This document shows positions 49,222 to 55,463 of a DNA stretch of 55,463 nucleotides, piece by piece; positions within the stretch are counted from its first letter, which is position 1, and each line of letters begins with the position of its first letter. The notes beneath the pieces were generated by a model that saw nothing but the letters and a program-made list of their open reading frames with translations, made no database searches and had not been told where the DNA came from. Source of the DNA: Flavicella sp963932955 (GTDB lineage Bacteria; Bacteroidota; Bacteroidia; Flavobacteriales; Flavobacteriaceae); the NCBI GenBank assembly GCA_963932955.1, contig CAWVRK010000011.1:1-55463 (forward strand). Reading direction: 5' to 3'. The position numbers were made by a program, and so were the translations under genes.

Positions 49222-50154
49222 TTAAGAACGTTTGATTTGTTGTGCCAACAAATAGATACAGGCCATTCGAATGGCAACCCCATTTTCTACTTGGTCTAGA
49301 ATGATGGATTGGTCAGAGTCAGCCACATCACTTGTGATTTCAACACCTCTATTGATGGGGCCTGGGTGCATCACCACAATTTCTTTGTCCAAAGCGTCTA
49401 GGATTTTTTTGTTGATCCCAAATAGTTGTGTATATTCTCTTATGGAGGGAAAGTAGTTGATGTCCATGCGTTCGTGCTGGACTCTCAATACATTGGCAAC
49501 ATCACACCATTCCAAGGCTTTTTTCAAATTGGTTTCCACCTGTACGCCCAAACTTTCAATGTGTTTTGGCATCAAGGTGGTTGGGCCGCATACTTTTACT
49601 TCTGCGCCTTGAAGTTTCAAAGCGAAGATGTTGGACAATGCTACACGTGAATGCAGTATATCCCCGATGATGACCACTTTTTTTCCTGCAACTTCTCCCG
49701 TCTTTTCTCGGATGGAATAAGAGTCTAAAAGGGCTTGGGTAGGGTGTTCGTGGGTGCCATCACCCGCATTGATGATTTTAGCATCGACGTGTTGGGCTAA
49801 GAATACACCGGCCCCAACATTGGGGTGGCGCATGACGACGATGTCCACCTTCATGGATAAGATATTGTTTACCGTATCAATCAAGGTTTCTCCTTTTTTG
49901 ACGGAGGACTGTGAAGATGAAAAATTGAGTACATCTGCAGAAAGTCTTTTTTCTGCCAATTCAAAAGATAATTTGGTACGCGTACTGTTTTCAAAAAATA
50001 AATTTGCAATTGTGATGTCTCTTAGAGACGGGACCTTTTTGATCGGTCTGTTGATCACTTCTTTAAAATGGTCAGCTGTCTCAAAGATCAAATTTAAATC
50101 TTCTTTTGTCAGGTCTTTTATTCCGAGCAAATTATTGACACTTAATGTTTTCAT
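49222..50154 (-). CDS. pyrB: Aspartate carbamoyltransferase catalytic subunit
   Basis: Joins carbamoyl phosphate and aspartate in pyrimidine synthesis. The 310-residue protein has the carbamoyl-phosphate site FFENSTRTKLSFELAEKR, MRHPNVGAGVFLAQ, DGTHEHPTQALLDSYSI and MHPGPINRGVEI. No pyrI follows, so it may work as an unregulated trimer. Four bases after pyrR. Confidence 0.96.
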   Translation of the reverse strand: MKTLSVNNLLGIKDLTKEDLNLIFETADHFKEVINRPIKKVPSLRDITIANLFFENSTRTKLSFELAEKRLSADVLNFSSSQSSVKKGETLIDTVNNILSMKVDIVVMRHPNVGAGVFLAQHVDAKIINAGDGTHEHPTQALLDSYSIREKTGEVAGKKVVIIGDILHSRVALSNIFALKLQGAEVKVCGPTTLMPKHIESLGVQVETNLKKALEWCDVANVLRVQHERMDINYFPSIREYTQLFGINKKILDALDKEIVVMHPGPINRGVEITSDVADSDQSIILDQVENGVAIRMACIYLLAQQIKRS

Positions 50155-50158
50155 TCTT

Positions 50159-50701
50159 CTAAGAGTTCGTTGTTAAATAAACAGTGTCGTTTTGATTCTT
50201 TTCTTTCCAATGTACGGAGACAGTTTCGTCGTTGATGACATCCACCTGTCTTCCTCGATAGTCTGGCTGAATGGGCAGGTGCCTGCTAAATCGCCTGTCG
50301 ATTAAAACCAACAATTCAATGTGTCTTGGTCTTCCGTAGGATTGCAAAGCGGACAGAGCTGCATTAATACTTCTTCCAGAGAACAATACATCGTCGACAA
50401 TCACCACGTTTTTGTCCTCTATCAAAAAGTCAATCTGTGAAGAGTTGGCTTGTAAGGGGGCCTCTCTTCTTCCAAAGTCATCTCTGTAAAAGGTGGTGTC
50501 CAATCTTCCTAGTTGGATGTTTTGAATCTGGTAATTTTCTTTTAAAAGCAGTGCCAATCTCTCTGCCAAAAAAGTTCCACGAGGTTGCAAACCGATCAAA
50601 ACGGTGTTTGAAAAATCTCCGTGATTTTCAATTAACTGGCAGGCCAAGCGGTGCAAGATAATTTCAATTTCTTTAGCGTTGAGAAGTGTTTTATTACTCA
50701 T
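50159..50701 (-). CDS. pyrR: PyrR bifunctional regulator / uracil phosphoribosyltransferase
   Basis: Type I phosphoribosyltransferase; in Firmicutes it also binds pyr mRNA leaders. The 180-residue protein carries the PRPP loop VVIVDDVLFSGRSINAAL, GLQPRGTFLAERLA and RREAPLQANSSQIDF. Start at 50701 (MSNKTLLNAKEIEIILHRLA); ATG 50707 adds two residues. A -7 box lies close upstream, leaving too short a leader for a PyrR attenuator. Confidence 0.93.
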   Translation of the reverse strand: MSNKTLLNAKEIEIILHRLACQLIENHGDFSNTVLIGLQPRGTFLAERLALLLKENYQIQNIQLGRLDTTFYRDDFGRREAPLQANSSQIDFLIEDKNVVIVDDVLFSGRSINAALSALQSYGRPRHIELLVLIDRRFSRHLPIQPDYRGRQVDVINDETVSVHWKEKNQNDTVYLTTNS

Positions 50702-50733
50702 ACCCATATAGCCGAGGCTGTTTTTTTGTAAAA

Positions 50734-50741
50734 CAAATATA
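50734..50741 (-). promoter_or_regulatory. pyrR-pyrB promoter -7 box
   Basis: CAAATATA reads TATATTTG on the minus strand, 32 bases before the pyrR ATG at 50701. No clear -33. Confidence 0.55.
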
Positions 50742-50857
50742 GGTAATTATGTTAATTAAATTGTTAAAAAGAAAAAGCAATCTTTTAGAGAGATTATAGG
50801 GCCTTGTTGTATTTTTATAAAATATTGACTCAGTGGTTATTCCCTTAACAACAATCT

Positions 50858-52219
50858 ATGGCGTTATCAAGATTTGAATCCATGCTCAAAACAAATAAGG
50901 TCTATTTCTTTGATTCCTTAGAGTTTGAAGAAATCATTCACCATTATATTGACGACGGTAGGCATTCCTTGGCAAAAAAAGCCCTTAAATTAGGATTGGA
51001 GCAGCATCCAACTTCCATGACTTTAAAGTTGTTGAAAGCAGAGCTACTCGTTTTGGATGGGGGTTTTCAAGAAGCTGAAAAACTGTTGAACGAGTTGCAA
51101 GCCTTGGAACCTACAAATGAGGAGGTTTACATTCAAAGGGCCGCAATTTTGTCTAAGAGGGACCAACATCTTGAGGCCATAGACTCTTTGAAAACGGCAA
51201 TGCAATACACAAACGACCCGGCAGATGTCTTGTCGTTGTTGGCGATGGAGTTTTTGTTTCTCGACAATTTTGAAGAAGCGCGTTTGCACTTTGAAAAATG
51301 TTTGGACATAGATCCTGAAGATTATGCGTCCTTGTATAATTTGATTTATTGCTACGACATGGATGAAAAACATGTAGCGGCCACTGCGTACTTAAATAAA
51401 TATTTGGATGTCAATCCCTATTGTGAAATTGCTTGGCACCAATTGGGAAGGCAATACATGGTCACAAAGGATTATGAACAGGCACTCAGGGCTTTCGATT
51501 ATGCCGTGCTGATCGATGAGTCTTTTATAGGGGGCTATCTTGAAAAAGCCAAAACCTTGGAGCTTTTGGGCCGCTATAAAGAAGCCATTGAAAACTATGT
51601 AGTGACGCTGCAACTGGACGACCCTACTGCTTTTGTATACCAAAGAATCGGGGGTTGTTATCGAAAAACAAATCAGCAGAAAAAAGCAATCGAATTCTAC
51701 AACAAAGCAGTTGTAGAGGATCCCTTGTTGGACAAAGCATGGGTTGCCTTGTCAGAACTTTATTTTAGCAAGCAAGACTATTCGAAATCTCTTTACTACA
51801 TTAAAAAGGCAATTTCTATAGACGAGTTCAACGCATTGTATTGGACTAAATGTGCGGAAATTAATTTGAAATTGAGTTTTTACGAGGAGTGCATTGTTGC
51901 TTTCAAGCAGAGTTTGAGTATCGAGGAACAAGGGCTTGAAATATGGCTTGCTTTGGTAGACGTCCTCTATTATTTAGGCGATTATAAGGAAGCTCTCAAG
52001 TACTTAGTAAAATCTAAAAACACTTACAAAGAAGCTGCAGCAGTGGAGTACCGTTTGTTCGGTTTGTTGATGGAGGTTGATCAAAGGGGAACTGCATTGA
52101 TGCATTTGAAAAATGGTTTGGCATTGGACTTTGAATTTGTTCAAATCGCAAAAGAATTGTTTCCACATTTTTTCAAGCTGAAAGAAGTAAAATCCATTGT
52201 TTTAGAGTTTCAGAAATAA
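50858..52219 (+). CDS. Tetratricopeptide repeat protein
   Basis: A 453-residue, all-helical soluble protein composed of about 11-12 TPR units. Examples are DQHLEAIDSLKTAMQYTND, YEQALRAFDYAVLIDES, YKEAIENYVVTLQLDD, and KKAIEFYNKAVVEDP. No signal peptide or enzymatic domain; it is probably a protein-binding scaffold. A single gene with a short-stem terminator. Confidence 0.88.
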   Translation: MALSRFESMLKTNKVYFFDSLEFEEIIHHYIDDGRHSLAKKALKLGLEQHPTSMTLKLLKAELLVLDGGFQEAEKLLNELQALEPTNEEVYIQRAAILSKRDQHLEAIDSLKTAMQYTNDPADVLSLLAMEFLFLDNFEEARLHFEKCLDIDPEDYASLYNLIYCYDMDEKHVAATAYLNKYLDVNPYCEIAWHQLGRQYMVTKDYEQALRAFDYAVLIDESFIGGYLEKAKTLELLGRYKEAIENYVVTLQLDDPTAFVYQRIGGCYRKTNQQKKAIEFYNKAVVEDPLLDKAWVALSELYFSKQDYSKSLYYIKKAISIDEFNALYWTKCAEINLKLSFYEECIVAFKQSLSIEEQGLEIWLALVDVLYYLGDYKEALKYLVKSKNTYKEAAAVEYRLFGLLMEVDQRGTALMHLKNGLALDFEFVQIAKELFPHFFKLKEVKSIVLEFQK

Positions 52220-52226
52220 GCAACTA

Positions 52227-52254
52227 AAAACACCCGTCTTTAGAGTGTTTTTTT
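52227..52254 (+). terminator. TPR gene terminator
   Basis: AAAACAC (52227-52233) pairs with GTGTTTT (52245-52251), followed by T. Confidence 0.6.
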
Positions 52255-52276
52255 CACTTTTGCATCCCCGTTTCTA

Positions 52277-52308
52277 TTGTGTGTTAAAGAGAAATATCAG
52301 TACATTTG
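52277..52308 (+). promoter_or_regulatory. DUF368 operon promoter
   Basis: TTG (52277-52279), a 21-base spacer, TACATTTG (52301-52308). The box ends 18 bases before the ATG at 52327. Confidence 0.6.
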
Positions 52309-52326
52309 TCAAAACCTTAAGAACAG

Positions 52327-53262
52327 ATGAAAACAAGATTCAAAGACACGTTCTTTCTATTTTTCAAAGGCATGGCCATGGGAGCTGCAGATGTTGTGCC
52401 AGGGGTTTCAGGTGGAACCATCGCTTTTATTTCAGGAATTTACGAAGAGCTTTTGGCAAGCATCAGCAGCATTAATTTTCAAACCGTATCCCTTCTCAAA
52501 GAAAAGGGAATCAAAGCTGTTTGGAAATCAATCCACGGAAATTTTTTGGCAACGTTGTTGGCTGGAATTGCGGTGAGTGTCGTTTCCTTGGCCAAAGGCA
52601 TTTCGTATTTGTTAGAAAACGAACCCATCTTGCTGTGGTCTTTCTTTTTTGGATTGGTATTGGCGAGTGTTTTGTTTATCGCCAAACAAATCAAAAAATG
52701 GCAGCTATCTAGGGGATTACTTTTGATAGTGGGAGCGGTTGCAGCTTATTACATCACGATCCTAGAACCCTTGGTTTCGCAAGGAGCTTCTCTTTGGTTT
52801 TTGTTTTTGTCAGGAGCTTTGGCCATTTGTGCGATGATTTTACCTGGAATTTCAGGTTCTTTTATTTTGGTTTTGTTGGGATCCTATAAAATCATTTTAG
52901 AAGCCATTCATACCCGTGATTTACAAACCATCGCAACAGTAGGACTTGGTGCAGTGGTAGGACTTTTAAGTTTTTCAAAACTACTAAAATGGCTGTTTTC
53001 AAAATACCACGACCTTACCTTGGCAATCTTGACAGGTTTTATCATCGGCTCTTTGAATAAAATATGGCCTTGGAAAGAAACTTTGACGTGGCGAGTCAAT
53101 TCCCATGGAGTGGAAGTTCCTCTTTTGCAAAAAAGCATCAGTCCCTTGGCATATGATGGAAATCCTGAATTGGTTATGGCTGGTGTTTGTGCTGTCTTTG
53201 GTTATTTGGTGATTTTGTTTTTGGAAAAAATACAACTAACAAAAAGCAACAATGCGCTTTAA
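52327..53262 (+). CDS. DUF368 (PopT-like) polyprenyl-phosphate transporter, copy 1
   Basis: Inner-membrane protein of 311 residues. The DUF368 family has been identified as undecaprenyl-phosphate recycling transporters (PopT). Signatures are the N-terminal KGMAMGAADVVPGVSGGTIAF and the second-half ILPGISGSFILVLLGSYK, the two halves looking like inverted repeats. Many hydrophobic helices follow. It is followed 36 bases later by a paralogue. Confidence 0.9.
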   Translation: MKTRFKDTFFLFFKGMAMGAADVVPGVSGGTIAFISGIYEELLASISSINFQTVSLLKEKGIKAVWKSIHGNFLATLLAGIAVSVVSLAKGISYLLENEPILLWSFFFGLVLASVLFIAKQIKKWQLSRGLLLIVGAVAAYYITILEPLVSQGASLWFLFLSGALAICAMILPGISGSFILVLLGSYKIILEAIHTRDLQTIATVGLGAVVGLLSFSKLLKWLFSKYHDLTLAILTGFIIGSLNKIWPWKETLTWRVNSHGVEVPLLQKSISPLAYDGNPELVMAGVCAVFGYLVILFLEKIQLTKSNNAL

Positions 53263-53298
53263 GTTGTAATTTAGAGTTTTGTTTTAAATGTGGGGCTT

Positions 53299-54348
53299 AT
53301 GAACAACAGACCTAAAGTAGCTGACAAAGTTGCTCTTTTTTTAAAGGGTTTGGCAATGGGTACGGCCAACAAAGTTCCCGGAGTTTCTGGTGGTGCCGTC
53401 GCTTTTGTTTTGGGCTTTTACGAAGAGTTGATCTACACCTTTCAGAAAATAAACATAAAAGCCTTGAAACTCCTTCTAAATGGACGTTTCAAAAGTTTGT
53501 TTGCTTACCTCAATGTGTCATTTTTGATTTTGGTAATGGGAGGGAGCCTCTTTAGTTATTTCAGCGTTTCCATTCTCTTAGATTACTTCTTAAGCCATTA
53601 CGAATTGTATGTATGGAGCGGTTTCTTCGGAATGATTATCGGCTCCGTTTATTACATCGGTAAAAAATACGATTCTTGGAATTTTAAAAATTTCCTATTC
53701 GTTTTGCTAGGTACAGCCATCGGACTGGCCCTTAGTTTTATGCCTCCTGCTAAGGAAAACAGCAATCTGTGGTTTGTCTTTTTTTGTGGTGTGGTAGGTG
53801 TGAGTGGGATGACCTTGCCAGGGCTTTCAGGGTCATTTATCTTGATGCTTTTGGGCAATTATGTTTTGTTGCTTGTAGCGACAGTCAATGTTGTTTTTAA
53901 AGTGTCCATTTCGCTCCTGAGTGGAGACTTTCAGGTTTTAGAGATTCCGTCAAACGTACAGTATTTAAAAATAGCAGGAACCTTTTTTGTGGGCTCTTTT
54001 TTTGGACTTGTTTCTCTTTCGCACGTATTGAGTTATGTTTTGAAAAGGTGGTCATCAATAGTAACTGCTTTGATCATTGGTTTTATATCCGGTTCCTTAG
54101 GAATTGTATGGCCATGGAAAAAGCCCGTTTATGTCAAAGAATACGATTTGCTGCTCCATGGACTCGAGGGGGAAATGATTTTAGAAAACTACAAACGCTA
54201 TGTTCCCGAAGCCAATGATTTAGAAACGTGGATTGCAATCGGATTCATTCTTTTAGGAATGGCAATCGTCATTGGAATCGATATGTACGAGCGAAAAAAC
54301 AAAAAGAAAAATACAAAAACTGCAATGCAATTAAAAAGACCTGATTAG
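53299..54348 (+). CDS. DUF368 (PopT-like) polyprenyl-phosphate transporter, copy 2
   Basis: A 349-residue paralogue with KGLAMGTANKVPGVSGGAVAF and TLPGLSGSFILMLLGNYV. It carries a ~30-residue longer C-terminus with a final membrane helix (WIAIGFILLGMAIVIGIDMY) and a basic tail. ATG at 53299 chosen; an in-frame GTG at 53290 would add three residues. Why two copies are kept side by side is unclear. Confidence 0.9.
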   Translation: MNNRPKVADKVALFLKGLAMGTANKVPGVSGGAVAFVLGFYEELIYTFQKINIKALKLLLNGRFKSLFAYLNVSFLILVMGGSLFSYFSVSILLDYFLSHYELYVWSGFFGMIIGSVYYIGKKYDSWNFKNFLFVLLGTAIGLALSFMPPAKENSNLWFVFFCGVVGVSGMTLPGLSGSFILMLLGNYVLLLVATVNVVFKVSISLLSGDFQVLEIPSNVQYLKIAGTFFVGSFFGLVSLSHVLSYVLKRWSSIVTALIIGFISGSLGIVWPWKKPVYVKEYDLLLHGLEGEMILENYKRYVPEANDLETWIAIGFILLGMAIVIGIDMYERKNKKKNTKTAMQLKRPD

Positions 54349-54371
54349 GGTTGCTTAAAATTTGAATAAAA

Positions 54372-55118
54372 ATGAACATAAAAAAACGTTTTGGATTGGT
54401 GGGGAAAAACATAGCCTATTCTTTTTCCAAAGCTCATTTTTCAAAGAAATTTGAAAAATTAGCGCTTCACAACCACAGTTATGAAAATTTTGATTTGGAA
54501 AATATCCAAGATTTTCCCGACATCTTCACGAGAGATTCAGCAGGGCTAATCGGATTGAATGTCACCATTCCGTACAAAGAAAAAGTAGCTGAATATTTGG
54601 ATGCCATAGATGAAGATGCAGCAACCATTGGAGCAATCAATACCATTAAAATAGAAGCCTCAGGAAGAAAAGTAGGTTACAATACCGACGTGTACGGTTT
54701 TAAAAACTCCTTGCTACCTTTGTTGCAAGCACATCACAAAAAAGCCTTGATTTTAGGGACTGGTGGCGCTTCAAAGGCCGTAGCTTTTGCATTTGACCAG
54801 CTCGGAATCTCGCATGTGTTTGTATCTCGAACTCCAGACTTAAACCAATTGTCCTATAAAGATTTGAATGCAGAACTGATGGAAGGATATCATATTCTTG
54901 TCAATTGTTCTCCTCTCGGGACTTCTCCAAATACAGCATTATGTCCGGACATCCCCTATGCGTCTTTGACCCAAAAACACTTGTTGTACGATTTGATTTA
55001 CAACCCCGCTGAAACTACTTTTTTAAGATTAGGCAAAGCACAGGGTGCTTCCATAAAAAATGGTTTGGAGATGTTGGAGATGCAAGCTGAAAAGTCCTGG
55101 GAGATTTGGAATACTTGA
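54372..55118 (+). CDS. aroE: Shikimate dehydrogenase
   Basis: NADPH-dependent reduction of 3-dehydroshikimate to shikimate. The 248-residue protein has GKNIAYSFSKAHF (shikimate site), GLNVTIPYKEKV with K69, IGAINTI, NTDVYGF, the nucleotide loop LGTGGASKAVAFAF, NCSPLGTSP and the end motif NGLEMLEMQAEKSWEIW. 23 bases after the second DUF368 gene. Confidence 0.95.
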   Translation: MNIKKRFGLVGKNIAYSFSKAHFSKKFEKLALHNHSYENFDLENIQDFPDIFTRDSAGLIGLNVTIPYKEKVAEYLDAIDEDAATIGAINTIKIEASGRKVGYNTDVYGFKNSLLPLLQAHHKKALILGTGGASKAVAFAFDQLGISHVFVSRTPDLNQLSYKDLNAELMEGYHILVNCSPLGTSPNTALCPDIPYASLTQKHLLYDLIYNPAETTFLRLGKAQGASIKNGLEMLEMQAEKSWEIWNT

Positions 55119-55192
55119 GTTTTTTATACATTTAATCAACGAGTTTTTAATGTTTTAAACAAAGGCTTTTTGTGTTTTGAAAGTTTATTATT

Positions 55193-55222
55193 TTGATGAT
55201 TCAATTGCTATTGGTATCTTTA
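55193..55222 (+). promoter_or_regulatory. Promoter of the last gene
   Basis: TTG (55193-55195), a 19-base spacer, TATCTTTA (55215-55222). Same TAnnTTTA variant as the candidate RNA promoter. Confidence 0.5.
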
Positions 55223-55257
55223 AACAATTATAATTTAGGAACTTTAAACACATTGCG

Positions 55258-55463
55258 ATGTTAGATGCTACAAATCAAAATTTACAGGAGGAAAAAAACG
55301 AGGAAATTTCAGTAAAACCCCCTCAAGTTGAAGGCAGTGCTTCCCCCGAAAAACAAGAAGAAAGCCTACAGAAAGATTTGAAGCTGGAGGAAAAATTCGA
55401 CAAGTCGACTGAGCCTCAGGAAGTGAGAAATACTGCATCAGAAGACACCAAAAGTGAATTGAA
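55258..55463 (+). CDS. Partial gene, probable DUF349 protein
   Basis: Open from ATG 55258 to the window end (68 codons), with no stop. The N-terminus is acidic and low-complexity (MLDATNQNLQEEKNEEISVK, EKQEESLQKDLKLEEKFD). In flavobacteria a DUF349 protein with an acidic N-terminal region commonly follows aroE; this is recalled context, as the DUF349 domain itself would lie beyond the window. Confidence 0.6.
   Translation, partial: MLDATNQNLQEEKNEEISVKPPQVEGSASPEKQEESLQKDLKLEEKFDKSTEPQEVRNTASEDTKSEL

Noticed and set aside
1..55463. Defence island, prophage, integrative element or CRISPR array
   Set aside because: No repeats with regular spacing, integrase, transposase, restriction or toxin-antitoxin genes were seen; nearly all genes are core metabolic or information-processing genes.

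Overview
The window looks like chromosome from a marine member of the Flavobacteriaceae (Bacteroidota). The evidence is a proton-pumping rhodopsin next to a Blh retinal-forming dioxygenase, a PorX-type regulator of the type IX secretion system, a fused LpxC-FabZ protein, bacillithiol synthesis (BshA), a 2[4Fe-4S] ferredoxin, and repeated promoters of the Bacteroidota form TTG-N18/19-TAnnTTTG. Coding density is high and the base composition is even. I see no insertion sequence, prophage, CRISPR array, rRNA or tRNA.

Layout. 1-3.7 kb: hisS, folE and a short DEAD-box helicase (+). 3.7-9.9 kb: a minus-strand threonine operon, thrA-thrB-thrC-gcvT, preceded by an unrecognised small ORF that overlaps the thrA start. 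9.9-10.4 kb: a long gap with a candidate structured RNA that has its own promoter and terminator. 10.4-12.9 kb: pepT-lysA (-). 13.1-15.5 kb: rpsF-rpsR-rplI, a DUF6495-like gene and a TrmH-type methyltransferase (+). 15.6-19.1 kb: M28 peptidase, a FecCD/FecE-type importer and rdgB (-). 19.4-21.5 kb: an ACT-domain protein divergent from lysC. 21.6-23.2 kb: ferredoxin and ychF. 23.3-29.1 kb: DUF423, selO, a broken galM remnant, a small membrane-anchored protein, an alanine-dehydrogenase-like gene, tsaE and porX (-). 29.3-36.6 kb: an HD hydrolase, then lpxD, lpxC/fabZ, lpxA, efp, a second lpxD-like gene and bshA (+). 36.6-41.7 kb: recQ (-), blh (-), rhodopsin (+), aroB (-). 42-45.6 kb: metallophosphoesterase, an unknown gene and typA (+). 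45.9-50.7 kb: rmuC, a small secreted protein, rnz, a STAS-like protein, pyrB and pyrR (-). 50.9 kb to the end: a TPR protein, two tandem DUF368 (PopT-like) transporters, aroE and the start of a probable DUF349 gene (+).

How the genes fit together. Aspartate-family synthesis is heavily represented: a bifunctional aspartokinase/homoserine dehydrogenase, homoserine kinase, threonine synthase, a second monofunctional aspartokinase and diaminopimelate decarboxylase. Lipid A synthesis is almost a complete early pathway. blh and the rhodopsin form a minimal phototrophy cassette lying between core genes (retinal from carotene, light-driven proton pump); carotenoid genes must lie elsewhere. Most of the window is housekeeping. 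The parts least explained by known families are the thrA-lysA gap (leader ORF plus candidate RNA), the ACT-domain protein beside lysC, an orphan terminator after typA, the 179-residue unknown protein before typA, and the galM remnant fused by overlap to selO.
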